Under the pieces are notes generated by a model. It had not been told where the DNA came from. It was given only the letters and a program-made list of their open reading frames with translations, and did not search any database. Positions 27,277 through 35,504 of a stretch of DNA of 64,000 nt are shown here, one piece after another. Numbering within the stretch: the stretch's first letter is position 1; each line of letters starts with the position of its first letter. This stretch comes from Thiohalocapsa sp963698775 (GTDB lineage: Bacteria > Pseudomonadota > Gammaproteobacteria > Chromatiales > Chromatiaceae). The stretch is taken from assembly GCA_963698775.1 (NCBI GenBank), contig CAVOSE010000054.1:5139-69138 (forward strand). Direction: 5' to 3'. The translations under genes were made by a program, and so were the position numbers.

Positions 27277-27486
27277 GTTGGATTCCTCAAAAAAGTGCAT
27301 ACAAAGCGTAGCACAATTTTCCAACGCTCCGACGATTCCACGCCAAGGTGCAGGCAAAGACGGTAGCCGGCCTCGGCGGCGATCTATTGCCGCAGGGCCG
27401 TCAAGCATCAAGCCGTGTCGGCGTCCGCCAATTGCATCCGACGCCGGCAGACCTGGAGTCCGGATCTAAGATTCGGATAAGCTGCG

Positions 27487-28117
27487 TTAGTCCGCTCGGA
27501 GCATCGCATCAACCCTGGACCGCTCCGCCAGGTCGCGCAGATACCGCCAAACTGCCCGCGTGGCCTGGCAATCGTTGATCGCCCGATGGTTGGCACCGTC
27601 CCAATCGAAGCCGACATAGTCCGCGGCGACATGCAGCTTCTGCCAGTGGTAGCTGCCATGCCAGTCGCTCCACTCACCGAAGACCTCGGCGAACTCCCGC
27701 ATCGCACAACGGATCTCGGCGGAGGCCGCCAGTTCGAAGCGCAGGAAGCCAGCATCGAACGGCGCGTTGTAGATCACCACCAGGGCATCGCTGACGGCCT
27801 CGATGATCCGCGGCCGAAGCTCGTCGAGCGTGGGCGCATCCTGAACGTCTGCCAGCGCGATGCCGTGGACCCGCTGAGCATCTGGCCAGCTCCAGCACCG
27901 GACGGGCCGGACCAGCGTGTCGAGCAGGACTTGGCCGTCCTCGTCCAGGATGCCGATCTCGACGATCTCGTCGCGGTCCTTCCTCTTAGGACTCGCCGCG
28001 GTACAGCTGCGGTGGATTCCGTTCGATCCAGCGGTAAATTTTTTCGTTGATGAGTGGCTGGACGGGGCCATCGTTTGCAGCGGCGCTTGCGGCGGGTTGG
28101 GGGGTCGTGAATCTCAC
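27487..28117 (-). pseudogene. DnaQ-like 3'-5' exonuclease missing motif I
   Basis: The DEDDh exonuclease fold is readable: EIVEIGILDEDGQVLLDTLV, Exo II (VIYNAPFDAGFLRFEL) and Exo III (HRAINDCQATRAVWRYL). The N-terminal part lies in a different frame, from GTG at 28115-28117 (PLINEKIYRWIERNPPQLYR then GES and TAA at 27986-27988). Where the two parts meet, near 27980-27990, the expected Exo I segment (LVLDTETTG) is absent. A short deletion with frame loss has therefore removed the metal-binding Asp/Glu pair. It is probably inactive, and the original gene would be of proofreading-exonuclease type. Confidence 0.7.
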
Positions 28118-28216
28118 CGCCGTGCATGCTGCCTATCGCCCCGCCGCTGACCAAAGCCTGCAACGGCTTGCTTGCCAACGTTCAGGCCAGTGTCGGCAAC
28201 GGACTCAGGCCGATCC

Positions 28217-28957
28217 TCAGCTCGTTACTAGGCGCCCCGTCGCCGCGGCATTCTCCTCGGCAAGCCGCAGTGTGCGGTCGAACAGCGGCTCCAGACCGGC
28301 GTCGTGGCTGACGAAGATCAGCGTCGAGCCGGATTCCCTGCATTCGTCGAACAACAGTCGCACGAACGACTGGCGCCGATCCGCATCCAGCGACGAGGTG
28401 GGCTCGTCGGCAATCAGCACCTCCGGCGAGCCCATCAGCGCGCGCGCGGCGGCGACGCGCTGCTGCTGGCCGACGCTCAACTCCGTGACCGGGCGCGCCA
28501 GCAATTCCGGGTCTGCCATATCCAGGTGCCCGAGCAGGCGCCTGGCCTCGATCGCCAGCTCGCCGCTGCGCGCCAGCGCACGCCGTCGCCGCCGCTTGGA
28601 GAAGCGGCAGGGCAGCGTGACATTGTCGACAACGCCGAGATAAGGGATCAGATTGAACATCTGAAAGATGTAGCCGATGTGATCGGCCCGGAAATGGTCG
28701 CGCTCTGCGCCGGTCATCTGTTCCAATGGCCGACCCAGGACCCGCAGGCTGCCGGCGTTCGGTACCGTGACACCGGCCAGCAGCCCCAGCAATGTGCTCT
28801 TGCCGCTGCCGCTCGGGCCCTCGATGAACAGGCGCTCACCGCGCGCCACGACCAGGCGATCGAGGGCCAGAACGTCTGGCCCGTCGGTACGCCAGCGAAA
28901 GCGCACGCGTTCCAGCAGAACCACCGACGTTCCGGCGTCTCCGGGCTCGGCAATCAC
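28217..28957 (-). CDS. LolD/MacB-type ABC ATPase linked to the zinc-regulated DUF2796 protein
   Basis: This 246-residue ATPase has Walker A (EGPSGSGKSTLLGLLAG), Q-loop (GYIFQMFNLIPYLG), signature LSVGQQQRV (the second residue is S-V-G instead of the usual S-G-G) and Walker B (VLIADEPTSSLDADRR). It belongs to the MacB/LolD class that drives FtsX-fold permeases. Its ATG overlaps the stop of the DUF2796 gene (28954-28957). In Vibrio and Pseudomonas such ATPases sit in zinc-regulated operons with an FtsX permease and a DUF3299 protein, but neither follows here. The next gene is a broken exonuclease, so the permease has been lost or lies elsewhere. Confidence 0.85.
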   Translation of the reverse strand: MIAEPGDAGTSVVLLERVRFRWRTDGPDVLALDRLVVARGERLFIEGPSGSGKSTLLGLLAGVTVPNAGSLRVLGRPLEQMTGAERDHFRADHIGYIFQMFNLIPYLGVVDNVTLPCRFSKRRRRRALARSGELAIEARRLLGHLDMADPELLARPVTELSVGQQQRVAAARALMGSPEVLIADEPTSSLDADRRQSFVRLLFDECRESGSTLIFVSHDAGLEPLFDRTLRLAEENAAATGRLVTS

Positions 28958-29532
28958 AATTCGAGCACGTCGTCGTCCGCGGTCAACTCCACCGATCGCT
29001 GGGTATCGGGGGTAATCAATTGCACGCGCAGCCGCCCGTTGCCCGGAAAGGTCTCGAACAGCGCCAGCTCGAGGGACTTCAGCTTGTCGGGTGCGGTGCA
29101 GTCGAAGCCGTAGCCGACCCCGGCATCGGAATGCACCTCGCCGCCACCGCCATGATCGTGGGCATGGTCATGATCGTGCCCGGCGTCGTCGCCGGCTAGT
29201 TCCATGAAGACCTCGACCTCGGTTAGCCGACAGCCGGCCTCGGGATTGGGCAGGAAGGTCAATGCCGGGTCCGCAAGCTTGACGCGGGCATCGGCAATGG
29301 CCTGTTCTTCGGTGGCGTTGCGCGGCGGATGCTCAAAACCGACGATGTTCGCCGCCGGCCCATGCAACTCGATCAGCAACGCGTTCCCATCCACGGCGAT
29401 ATTCAGATCGCCGGCGCCATGCACATGGGCGCCGTGCTCGCGGTGCCCATGGCCGCTTTCTTCGCCCGCTAGTGCGGGACATGCCAGCACCAGCCCGAGT
29501 GCGGAAACCGCCGTAATATCACGCAAACGCAT
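28954..29532 (-). CDS. DUF2796 periplasmic zinc-binding protein (ZrgA-like)
   Basis: This exported protein of about 192 residues has the leader MRLRDITAVSALGLVLACPA cleaved after AGE. Two histidine-rich stretches (HGHREHGAHVHGAG and HDHDHAHDHGGGG) indicate metal binding. The DUF2796 core (NIVGFEHPPRNATEEQA, PEAGCRLTEVEVFMEL, ALFETFPGNGRLRVQLIT) is complete. ZrgA-type proteins belong to Zur-controlled zinc uptake operons. The second ATG (29532) is better spaced from GGAG than 29535. A Zur box is not obvious directly upstream, where simple repeats lie. Confidence 0.85.
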   Translation of the reverse strand: MRLRDITAVSALGLVLACPALAGEESGHGHREHGAHVHGAGDLNIAVDGNALLIELHGPAANIVGFEHPPRNATEEQAIADARVKLADPALTFLPNPEAGCRLTEVEVFMELAGDDAGHDHDHAHDHGGGGEVHSDAGVGYGFDCTAPDKLKSLELALFETFPGNGRLRVQLITPDTQRSVELTADDDVLEL

Positions 29533-29610
29533 CATCAACTCCGGTGAAGCTTGTGAAGTCATAACCCGGCAGAGCCGGAACCAATAACGTGGTCGAAGAC
29601 GTTGCTCCTA

Positions 29611-29671
29611 GTCGTTGTCGTTTTCGTACTGGTTCGGATATTCGGTCACGACAACGACAACGACAACGAAC
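29611..29671. repeat. Low-complexity inverted repeat of CGTTGT/ACAACG units
   Basis: The left arm GTCGTTGTCGTTTT (29611-29624) is complementary to the right arm CGACAACGACAACGACAACG (about 29649-29668), so the region can fold. It adjoins the dispersed repeat at 29725. Confidence 0.6.
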
Positions 29672-29724
29672 ACTTTTTCGACAGTTCGTTCAAGACTTGC
29701 ACCGTCAGGGACGATGCTACCCCC

Positions 29725-29913
29725 AGCGAGGCTTCGCCTCAGACCGACGAGTCGTGATCATCGGTATCGGTATCGGTATCGGTATCGAAATCGCTATCGA
29801 AATCGTGGCGAGTGACCCGATACCGATCCCGATCCCGATTTCGAGGAACCGCACCATTCCGATGCCACATCGAAACTTGACTCATCTGCAAACACTTGCA
29901 GCCCTCAAGCGAT
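29725..29913. repeat. Dispersed repeat R1 with TATCGG hexamers
   Basis: It begins AGCGAGGCTTCGCCTCAGACC (a small GAGGC-TTC-GCCTC hairpin), continues as four tandem TATCGG-like units, then a partly complementary CCGATCCCGATTTCGAG arm and a TCGAAACTTG...TCATCT tail. A second copy, in the same direction, lies at 33213-33398. The pair brackets zur-znuB-znuC-znuA. Confidence 0.75.
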
Positions 29914-30396
29914 CTAGCCCCGCGGCTTCAGCACACAATTCGAGCAGGTCCCGATCACCTCGACGATGGGCCGGCGCGGCTTGAAGCCCGTCTCGGCCGC
30001 CACCGAGCGCAGGCTGCCGGCGATGGCCTCGTCTTCCAATTCGGTCACTTCGCCGCAATCGGCGCAGATCAGGAACTGACTCATATGCGGATGCTCGGGA
30101 TGGGTGCAGCCGACATAGGCGTGCAGGGTCTCTAGCTTGTGTACAAGCCCCTGTTCCAGTAGAAAATCCAGCGCCCGATAGACTGTCGGTGGAGCGGCAG
30201 CAGCGCCGTCTCTGATCTGATCCAGGATCTCGTAGGCCCCCACCGGTCGCCCGGCACGGCAGACCAGTTCCAGCACGCGCCGACGCTGGGCCGTGAGTCG
30301 GACGCCGCGTTCCCTACACAGCGTCTCGGCGCGTGCCAGCAGCTTCCTCAGCGTCCGTTCCTCGAGGGTCCCAGCGTTCAGTCCCGGTGCGTTCAA
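29914..30396 (-). CDS. zur: Zinc uptake regulator Zur (Fur family)
   Basis: This 160-residue repressor of zinc uptake genes has a winged-helix N-terminus (RLTAQRRRVLELVCRAGRPV, TVYRALDFLLEQGLVHK), the family metal motif HPEHPHMSQFLICADCGEV and the structural zinc cysteines in CADC and GTCSNC. With Zn(II) bound it should dimerise and block znu transcription. It is the last gene after znuA, znuC and znuB, 55 bases beyond znuB, so it may be autoregulated through the same promoter. Its stop codon lies at the edge of repeat R1. Confidence 0.94.
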   Translation of the reverse strand: MNAPGLNAGTLEERTLRKLLARAETLCRERGVRLTAQRRRVLELVCRAGRPVGAYEILDQIRDGAAAAPPTVYRALDFLLEQGLVHKLETLHAYVGCTHPEHPHMSQFLICADCGEVTELEDEAIAGSLRSVAAETGFKPRRPIVEVIGTCSNCVLKPRG

Positions 30397-30451
30397 ATGA
30401 AACGACCTCGCTCAGCCGTTGGCTGCGTCATGTGGCTGGTCACCAGGTGCG

Positions 30452-31312
30452 TCATATGGTGATGGGCGCGGCCAGTGCCGCGCGTCGGGCTCGACGACGC
30501 GAAACTAGGCTGGCCGCTACCACGGAGATCAGATACAGGGCCCCGGCCAGCAGGATGATGGTCGGCCCCGCCGGTAGGTCGGGCCCGTAGGACAGCGCCA
30601 GCCCGCCACCGGTCAGCGCGGTGCCGATCAGCGTTGCCGCGAGCATCATGCCGGCCAGCGAGCGGGTCCACTGGCCGGCCACTGCCGCCGGCAAGGTCAG
30701 CAGCGCGATGACCAAGATCAGGCCGACGACCTGGATCATCAACACCACGGTGACCGCCACCAGGACCAGCAGCAGCAGGTAGAAAAAGGCGACTGGCACA
30801 CCGCGTAGGCGGGCGAACTCCTCATCGAATGCCACCGCGACGAACTGGCGATAGAACAGTCCCACCGTTGCTAGCAGCACCAGGTCCAGCGCGGCCATGA
30901 ACCAAAGCTCACGGGCCGGCACCAACAGGATATTGCCGAACAAGAAGCTCATCAGATCGCCGGTGTAGCCCGGCGTGCGCGAGATGAACAGGATGCCGAC
31001 CGCCATGCCGATGGCCCATAGGGCGCCGATGGTGGTGTCCTCGCCGGTGCGCCAGGTCAGACGCACCCAGCCGATCAGCAAGGCGGCGAGCACCGCGGCG
31101 ATCAGTGCGCCTAGCAGCGGGTCGAAGCCGAAGTAGACCGCCGCGCCCATGCCGCCGAGCACCGAGTGTGCGATGCCCCCAGCCAGGAATGCGATGCGTT
31201 TCACCACGACGAAGGGCCCGATCAGCCCGCAGCCGAAGCTGGCCAGTAACCCCGCCAGTAGGGCCTGTTGCAGAAAGCCCTGTTCCATCACCGCGGTCAG
31301 GAACTCGGTCAT
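30452..31312 (-). CDS. znuB: Zinc ABC transporter permease ZnuB
   Basis: This 286-residue inner-membrane permease has eight to nine hydrophobic helices. It has the ABC-3 family pattern: FGCGLIGPFVVVKRIAFLAG, GGIAHSVLGGMGAAVYFG, GEDTTIGALWAIGMAVGILF, QVVGLILVIALLTLPAAVAG. It is coupled to znuC by an ATGA overlap (31309-31312). The basic C-terminal tail (SRRRARRAAL) should be cytoplasmic. It imports Zn2+ delivered by ZnuA. Confidence 0.95.
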   Translation of the reverse strand: MTEFLTAVMEQGFLQQALLAGLLASFGCGLIGPFVVVKRIAFLAGGIAHSVLGGMGAAVYFGFDPLLGALIAAVLAALLIGWVRLTWRTGEDTTIGALWAIGMAVGILFISRTPGYTGDLMSFLFGNILLVPARELWFMAALDLVLLATVGLFYRQFVAVAFDEEFARLRGVPVAFFYLLLLVLVAVTVVLMIQVVGLILVIALLTLPAAVAGQWTRSLAGMMLAATLIGTALTGGGLALSYGPDLPAGPTIILLAGALYLISVVAASLVSRRRARRAALAAPITI

Positions 31313-32127
31313 GGCGCAACCTCCGGCATCGGGGGCCGAGCATGCGCATGACGATGTTCGGGTGGCGCCTGTGGGTTCGGCCCGTGGCTATGCGTATGAC
31401 TGATCTGCCGTACCTGCTCGCCGTAGAGGTCGCTGATGATCTGGCCGTCGATCTTGTCGGCCGTGTGGCAGACCAGGGTGCGGTTGAGGCAGGCAACCCG
31501 GCTCACGTAGTCGGAGATGAAGGCGATGTCGTGGGAGACGACAACGATGGTCAGGCGTCGATTCAGGGCCGCCAGCAGGTCGAAGATTTCCCCTTCCATG
31601 CGCTGGTCGATGTTGGCGGTGGGTTCGTCCAGGATCAGCAACTCCGGCTCGCCGACCAACGCTCGGGCCAGCAGCACCCGCTGCAGCTGGCCGCCGGAAA
31701 GGGTCTCGATCTGGCGCTTGCCCAGGTCCGCGGCCTCGACCTCCGCCAGCGTCTTGGCCGCCGCCGCCCGGTCCGCGGCGCGATAGCGGCCGAACATCGG
31801 CCCGATACCGAGCCGCCCCATCAGCACCACGTCCTCGACGCTAATGGGGAAGTCCCGCGGAAAGGCCGGATATTGCGGCACGTAGCCGATGCGTTGGCGT
31901 GCGCGGCGAGGGGTCTGCCCAAGCACCAGGATGCGCCCGCCCTGGGGCTCGAGCAGACCGAGCACTAACTTCAGCAGCGTGCTCTTGCCGCCGGCGTTTG
32001 GCCCCACCAGACCAAGAAATTCGCCCTGGGAGACCATCAGATCGACGTCTTCCAGCACGGGTGCAGCGCCGTAGGCGAAGCGCAGGTGCTGGAGGTCGAT
32101 GACGGTCTTGCCGGTGTTGGCGCTCAT
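31309..32127 (-). CDS. znuC: Zinc ABC transporter ATPase ZnuC
   Basis: This 272-residue ATPase has Walker A (GPNAGGKSTLLKLVLG), Q-loop (GYVPQYPAFPRDFPISVEDV), signature LSGGQLQRV and Walker B (LLILDEPTANID). A C-terminal His-rich tail (HTHSHGPNPQAPPEHRHAHA) is longer than usual and may bind zinc as a sensor or buffer. The gene overlaps znuA (32124-32127) and znuB at both ends, so the operon is tightly coupled. Confidence 0.95.
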   Translation of the reverse strand: MSANTGKTVIDLQHLRFAYGAAPVLEDVDLMVSQGEFLGLVGPNAGGKSTLLKLVLGLLEPQGGRILVLGQTPRRARQRIGYVPQYPAFPRDFPISVEDVVLMGRLGIGPMFGRYRAADRAAAAKTLAEVEAADLGKRQIETLSGGQLQRVLLARALVGEPELLILDEPTANIDQRMEGEIFDLLAALNRRLTIVVVSHDIAFISDYVSRVACLNRTLVCHTADKIDGQIISDLYGEQVRQISHTHSHGPNPQAPPEHRHAHARPPMPEVAP

Positions 32128-33098
32128 CGCGGGTCTTGCGCGGCGGCGATCAGTTCGGCTATCTGCCGCAGGTTGTCGAAATAATCCGCGGCCAGCGGGT
32201 CCACCGCCTCGACCCGACCGCCGATCTCTTGCGCCACGCGAGCAGCGGCCCGGCGGTCGAACTGCGGTTGCACGAAGATGACCCGCGTGTCCGCGGCTCT
32301 GGCCTGCTCAATCAAGGCCGTCAGGCGGCGCGCCGAGGGCTGCTTACCCTCGCGCTCGATTGGGATCTGGGTCAGGCCGTAGGCATCGGCGAAGTAGCCC
32401 CAGGCGGGGTGATAGACGAGAAAATTGCGGCTTTCGAGTTGGTCGAGGGTCGCGGACAACTCGGCGTCCAATCCCGCGAGGCGGGCATCGAAGGCGGCCT
32501 GGTTGGCCGCGTAGCCGGCGGCGCCATCCGGATCAAGTGCGGTGAGCGCGTCGCGAATGGCAACGGCCATGCGCTGCGCCAGCCGCGGACTGGTCCAGAC
32601 GTGGGGGTCCATGCCCTCCGCCTCGTCGTGCATCGCGTGCCCATCGGCGACATGGTCGTGTTGTGCTTGGGGCCGCAGCGGCAGGCCATCGCGCAGGTCC
32701 AGCACCGGCATACCTGGATTGGCGGCGCGGATACGCGGCATCCAGGCATCCTCGAAGGGTACGCCGACGCGGACATAGAGATCGGCATCGGCCAGCGCCG
32801 CGATCTGCTTCGGCGACGGGTCGTAGGTCGCGGGGCTCTGACCCGGCAGCACCATGGTATGCACCGCAACGCGATCACCACCGACGGCCTCGACGAAGGT
32901 GGCAAGGGGCAGCACGCTGACCATCACCGACAGGGGCGTATTCGCCGCGTCGCGGCCGGACGCGTCGGCAGTGGTCGGTGAATTGGCAACGGGCGCGCCT
33001 ATCGCGGACGACAACCCCGCCGCGCCGAACAGCGCGGCAGCGAGCTGCATCAGGCGTCTGCGCCCTGGGCTGAGCGCCCCGATCGAACGACGAATCAT
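32124..33098 (-). CDS. znuA: Zinc-binding periplasmic protein ZnuA
   Basis: This cluster A-I solute-binding protein has about 324 residues. A leader with a twin-arginine-like segment (GRRRLMQLAAALFGAAGLSS) precedes the mature domain (VSVLPLATFVEAVGGDRVAV). The zinc ligands and His loop are visible: SPATYDPSPKQ, HDHVADGHAMHDEAEGMDPH (histidine-rich loop), FLVYHPAWGYFADAYGL and FVQPQFDRR. The ATG at 33096-33098 is chosen since the upstream in-frame extension crosses the likely Zur operator. First gene of znuACB-zur. Confidence 0.93.
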   Translation of the reverse strand: MIRRSIGALSPGRRRLMQLAAALFGAAGLSSAIGAPVANSPTTADASGRDAANTPLSVMVSVLPLATFVEAVGGDRVAVHTMVLPGQSPATYDPSPKQIAALADADLYVRVGVPFEDAWMPRIRAANPGMPVLDLRDGLPLRPQAQHDHVADGHAMHDEAEGMDPHVWTSPRLAQRMAVAIRDALTALDPDGAAGYAANQAAFDARLAGLDAELSATLDQLESRNFLVYHPAWGYFADAYGLTQIPIEREGKQPSARRLTALIEQARAADTRVIFVQPQFDRRAAARVAQEIGGRVEAVDPLAADYFDNLRQIAELIAAAQDPR

Positions 33099-33146
33099 GA
33101 TTGACGCTGACTCCGGCTTGGATTGCTGTTTTCGCTGGGCAGCAAA

Positions 33147-33161
33147 TGTAACGATATAACA
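33147..33161 (-). promoter_or_regulatory. Candidate Zur operator upstream of znuA
   Basis: TGTAACGATATAACA is an AT-rich imperfect palindrome about 50 bases upstream of the znuA start. It resembles Zur/Fur-type boxes (TGTTATA...TATAACA), with one good half (TATAACA) and one degenerate half. It lies where a promoter should be. Confidence 0.5.
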
Positions 33162-33212
33162 GAAAAAAACCAAGCGCCGCGGACGCCGCCCCACCGAGAG
33201 CGCCGACTGTCT

Positions 33213-33398
33213 AGCGAGGCTTCGCCTCAGACCGACGAGCCATGATCATCGATATCGATATCGGTATCGGTATCGGTATCGGTATCGAAATCGAAACGAG
33301 TGGCAAGCGACCCGATCCCGATTTCGAGGACCCTCGCCGGTCCTGGGCTGCGTCGAAACTTGCGTCATCTCCAAGCATATGGCGCAGTCAAGGAATCT
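33213..33398. repeat. Dispersed repeat R2, second copy of R1
   Basis: It has the same order of elements as 29725-29913: AGCGAGGCTTCGCCTCAGACC, GATCATCG, several TATCGG units, GATCCCGATTTCGAGGA, TCGAAACTTG, TCATCT and a CAAG(C/G)-ATCT end. Same orientation, upstream of the znu promoter. No reading frame. Confidence 0.75.
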
Positions 33399-33433
33399 GG
33401 AGGCGATTCAACAACAAGAGGCATAGCTTGTTT

Positions 33434-33557
33434 GAACTACGAAACACGCGAAAAGCGCGAAAATTCTCGAGATACAGGTCAATTCCTGCTTACTTTCGTG
33501 TATTTCGGGCCTTTCGTAGTCTTTTTTTCGTCCGCGGTGATGTTCATGTCGTCTCTG
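33434..33557. repeat. Dispersed palindromic (MITE-like) repeat, copy 2
   Basis: It is nearly identical at its left part to 3098-3222 (GAACTACGAAACACGCGAAA and AGCGCGAAAA), with the same TTTCGTAGT inverted right end and the same TCCGCGGTGA(T/C)GTTCATGT tail. The tail supplies the last codons and stop of the SulP gene. Confidence 0.75.
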
Positions 33558-35331
33558 CGCTGTGCCTGTGCGGGCGCAAGGCACATTCCCGAAAGATCCG
33601 CTTGTCGCAGCCGGCACAGACATCTCCGTCCAGCTTCTGGAAGATGGCGCGAATCGCCGCCTCCTTGGACTGAAACACATTGCGCGCGCCGGTCGCCTCC
33701 ATACAGTGGCAGCGTTCCAGCGCCTCCCAGAGACCCTGTTTGACGTTGATGAGGTAGAAACCACCCCCCGACGCCTTGCGCCGTTCCGCTTCATGTACCA
33801 GCGTCTCGCCCCCTTGCAGATCGACGAAATTGATGCCGTCGGCCAGGATGGCGAGGTGCTTCTGCTCGGGATGGTGTGCCCGCAGGCGATCGAAGGCCTG
33901 TTCCACATGGGCCACGGAACCGAAGAACAGCGAGCCGTCGATACGCAGGAACCGCAATTGGGGGCATTGGGCAACCCCCGGCTCACTGGAGAACGCCCGC
34001 TCCGGCAGGCGCGGGTCCGGTGCCAGCGTCACTAGGCGCGGTTTGGACGTGCGCTCCAGATACAGCACCAGCGACAGCAGCACGCCGGCAAAGATCGCAA
34101 ACTCCAGTTCCAGGAACAGCGCCGACAGGAAGGTCACCGCCAACACGGAGGTCTCGCGTTTGGACGCAGCGATGATGTGGCGGATCTCCTTGAAGCCGAT
34201 CAGGCCGTACGCCACCAGAAACAGCACGCCGGCCATGGCCGCCTTTGGCAAATAGCTCGCCAACGGTGCCACCAGCAGCACGATCAGCATCAGCAGCAGG
34301 CCCGCGAACAGCGCGGCCAGCGGCGTGCGGGCACCGGCATCGAAATTGACACCGCTGCGGTTGAAGGAGCCGGTGGCGACGTAACCGGAGAAGAACGAAC
34401 CGGCGATGTTCGACAGGCCCTGGCCGATGAACTCCTGGTTGCCGTCGATCCGATAGCCGCCCCGCGCCGCCAGCGACCGGCCGATGGAGACCGCCTCGGT
34501 CAACGCGAACAGCGTCACCGCCAGCGCCGACGGCGCCAAGTGGCGGATATGGTCCAGCGTCAACGACGGTGCCGACAACGGTGGCAGGCTGGATGGCAGC
34601 GCGCCTACCGTGGCGATGTCGGTGACGTCGGCACCAAACCACCAGTCCAGCAGCACCGCGACTAGGCTACCGCCGACCATGGCGGCGATCATGTAGGGGA
34701 TGCGCGGCAGCCAGCGCTTGACGGCGATACCGATCACCAGTGTCGAGACCGCCACGGCCGTGGCATAGGGATTGATCTCGGCGACGTGGCCGCCGAATTG
34801 GATCAGGATGTCGTGAAAATGGCCGCCGCTGTCCATCTCAACGCCGAAGAAGTGCTTGAGTTGCTTGGCCGCGATCAGCAGCGCGGCGCCGGCGGTGAAG
34901 CCCACCACCACCGAATGGGAGATGAAGTTCACCAGCGCGCCCATGCGCGCCAGCCCCAGTGCCAGTTCCATGACGCCGACCATGAAGGTCAGCGTCAGCG
35001 CCAGCGCGACGTAGTCGGGCGTGCCCGGCACCGCCAGCAGCGACAGAGACGAGAACAGCACCACCGACGCCGCCGTGGTAGGGCCAGAAACAAGGTGTCT
35101 AGAGGAGCCGAACAGGGCGGCGATCATGGCCGGCACCATGCCGGCGTAGAGGCCGTACTGCGGCGGCATACCGGCAATGGTCGCAAACGCCACACCCTGG
35201 GGCAGCACGACGATGGCGCCAGTGAGCGCCGCCATCAGGTCGGCCTTGACGTCGCCGCGGCGCACGCCCGGCAGCCAGGCCATAAAGGGGAACAACCAAG
35301 ACAAGCGGGGCAAGGCCGGCGTAGTTGGCAC
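33544..35331 (-). CDS. SulP-family anion transporter with STAS domain
   Basis: This 595-residue inner-membrane transporter (SLC26-like) carries sulfate, bicarbonate or other anions. The N-terminal transport domain begins FMAWLPGVRRGDVKADLMAA, with the signature VVLPQGVAFATIAGMPPQYG and about 12-14 helices. A cytoplasmic STAS domain follows (about 440-560: LRFLRIDGSLFFGSVAHVEQ, LADGINFVDLQGGETLVHEA). An extra C-terminal CAGCDKRIFRECAL with three cysteines is unusual and may bind metal. The last residues (HSAETT) are encoded by a dispersed repeat, so the original C-terminus may have been altered. Substrate not determinable. Confidence 0.92.
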   Translation of the reverse strand: MPTTPALPRLSWLFPFMAWLPGVRRGDVKADLMAALTGAIVVLPQGVAFATIAGMPPQYGLYAGMVPAMIAALFGSSRHLVSGPTTAASVVLFSSLSLLAVPGTPDYVALALTLTFMVGVMELALGLARMGALVNFISHSVVVGFTAGAALLIAAKQLKHFFGVEMDSGGHFHDILIQFGGHVAEINPYATAVAVSTLVIGIAVKRWLPRIPYMIAAMVGGSLVAVLLDWWFGADVTDIATVGALPSSLPPLSAPSLTLDHIRHLAPSALAVTLFALTEAVSIGRSLAARGGYRIDGNQEFIGQGLSNIAGSFFSGYVATGSFNRSGVNFDAGARTPLAALFAGLLLMLIVLLVAPLASYLPKAAMAGVLFLVAYGLIGFKEIRHIIAASKRETSVLAVTFLSALFLELEFAIFAGVLLSLVLYLERTSKPRLVTLAPDPRLPERAFSSEPGVAQCPQLRFLRIDGSLFFGSVAHVEQAFDRLRAHHPEQKHLAILADGINFVDLQGGETLVHEAERRKASGGGFYLINVKQGLWEALERCHCMEATGARNVFQSKEAAIRAIFQKLDGDVCAGCDKRIFRECALRPHRHSAETT

Positions 35332-35451
35332 AGGGGCATCCGGTTTAGATCAAAAGGACGGGGCCTGCTGTGCGGCTCCGGTGGTATTTCAGCATATGCT
35401 GAAACGGTCTTGGCTGCTAGTCGCCGGGGCCCTTCGCCAACGCAAACGAAA

Positions 35452-35470
35452 ACGGGGCCCGAAGGCCCCG
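35452..35470 (-). terminator. Terminator after amtB
   Basis: On the minus strand the stem CGGGGCC/GGCCCCG around TTCG is followed by TTTTCGTTTGCG. It lies 35 bases past the amtB stop and closes the torF-glnK-amtB unit. Confidence 0.85.
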
Positions 35471-35504
35471 CTGCAAGCATGCTGCGTTGAGCAGTCTGAC
35501 GCTA

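Noticed and set aside
29759..29810. TATCGG tandem units as a CRISPR array
   Set aside because: Units are 6 bases long without spacers and no cas genes are present; it is simple-sequence DNA inside a repeat.
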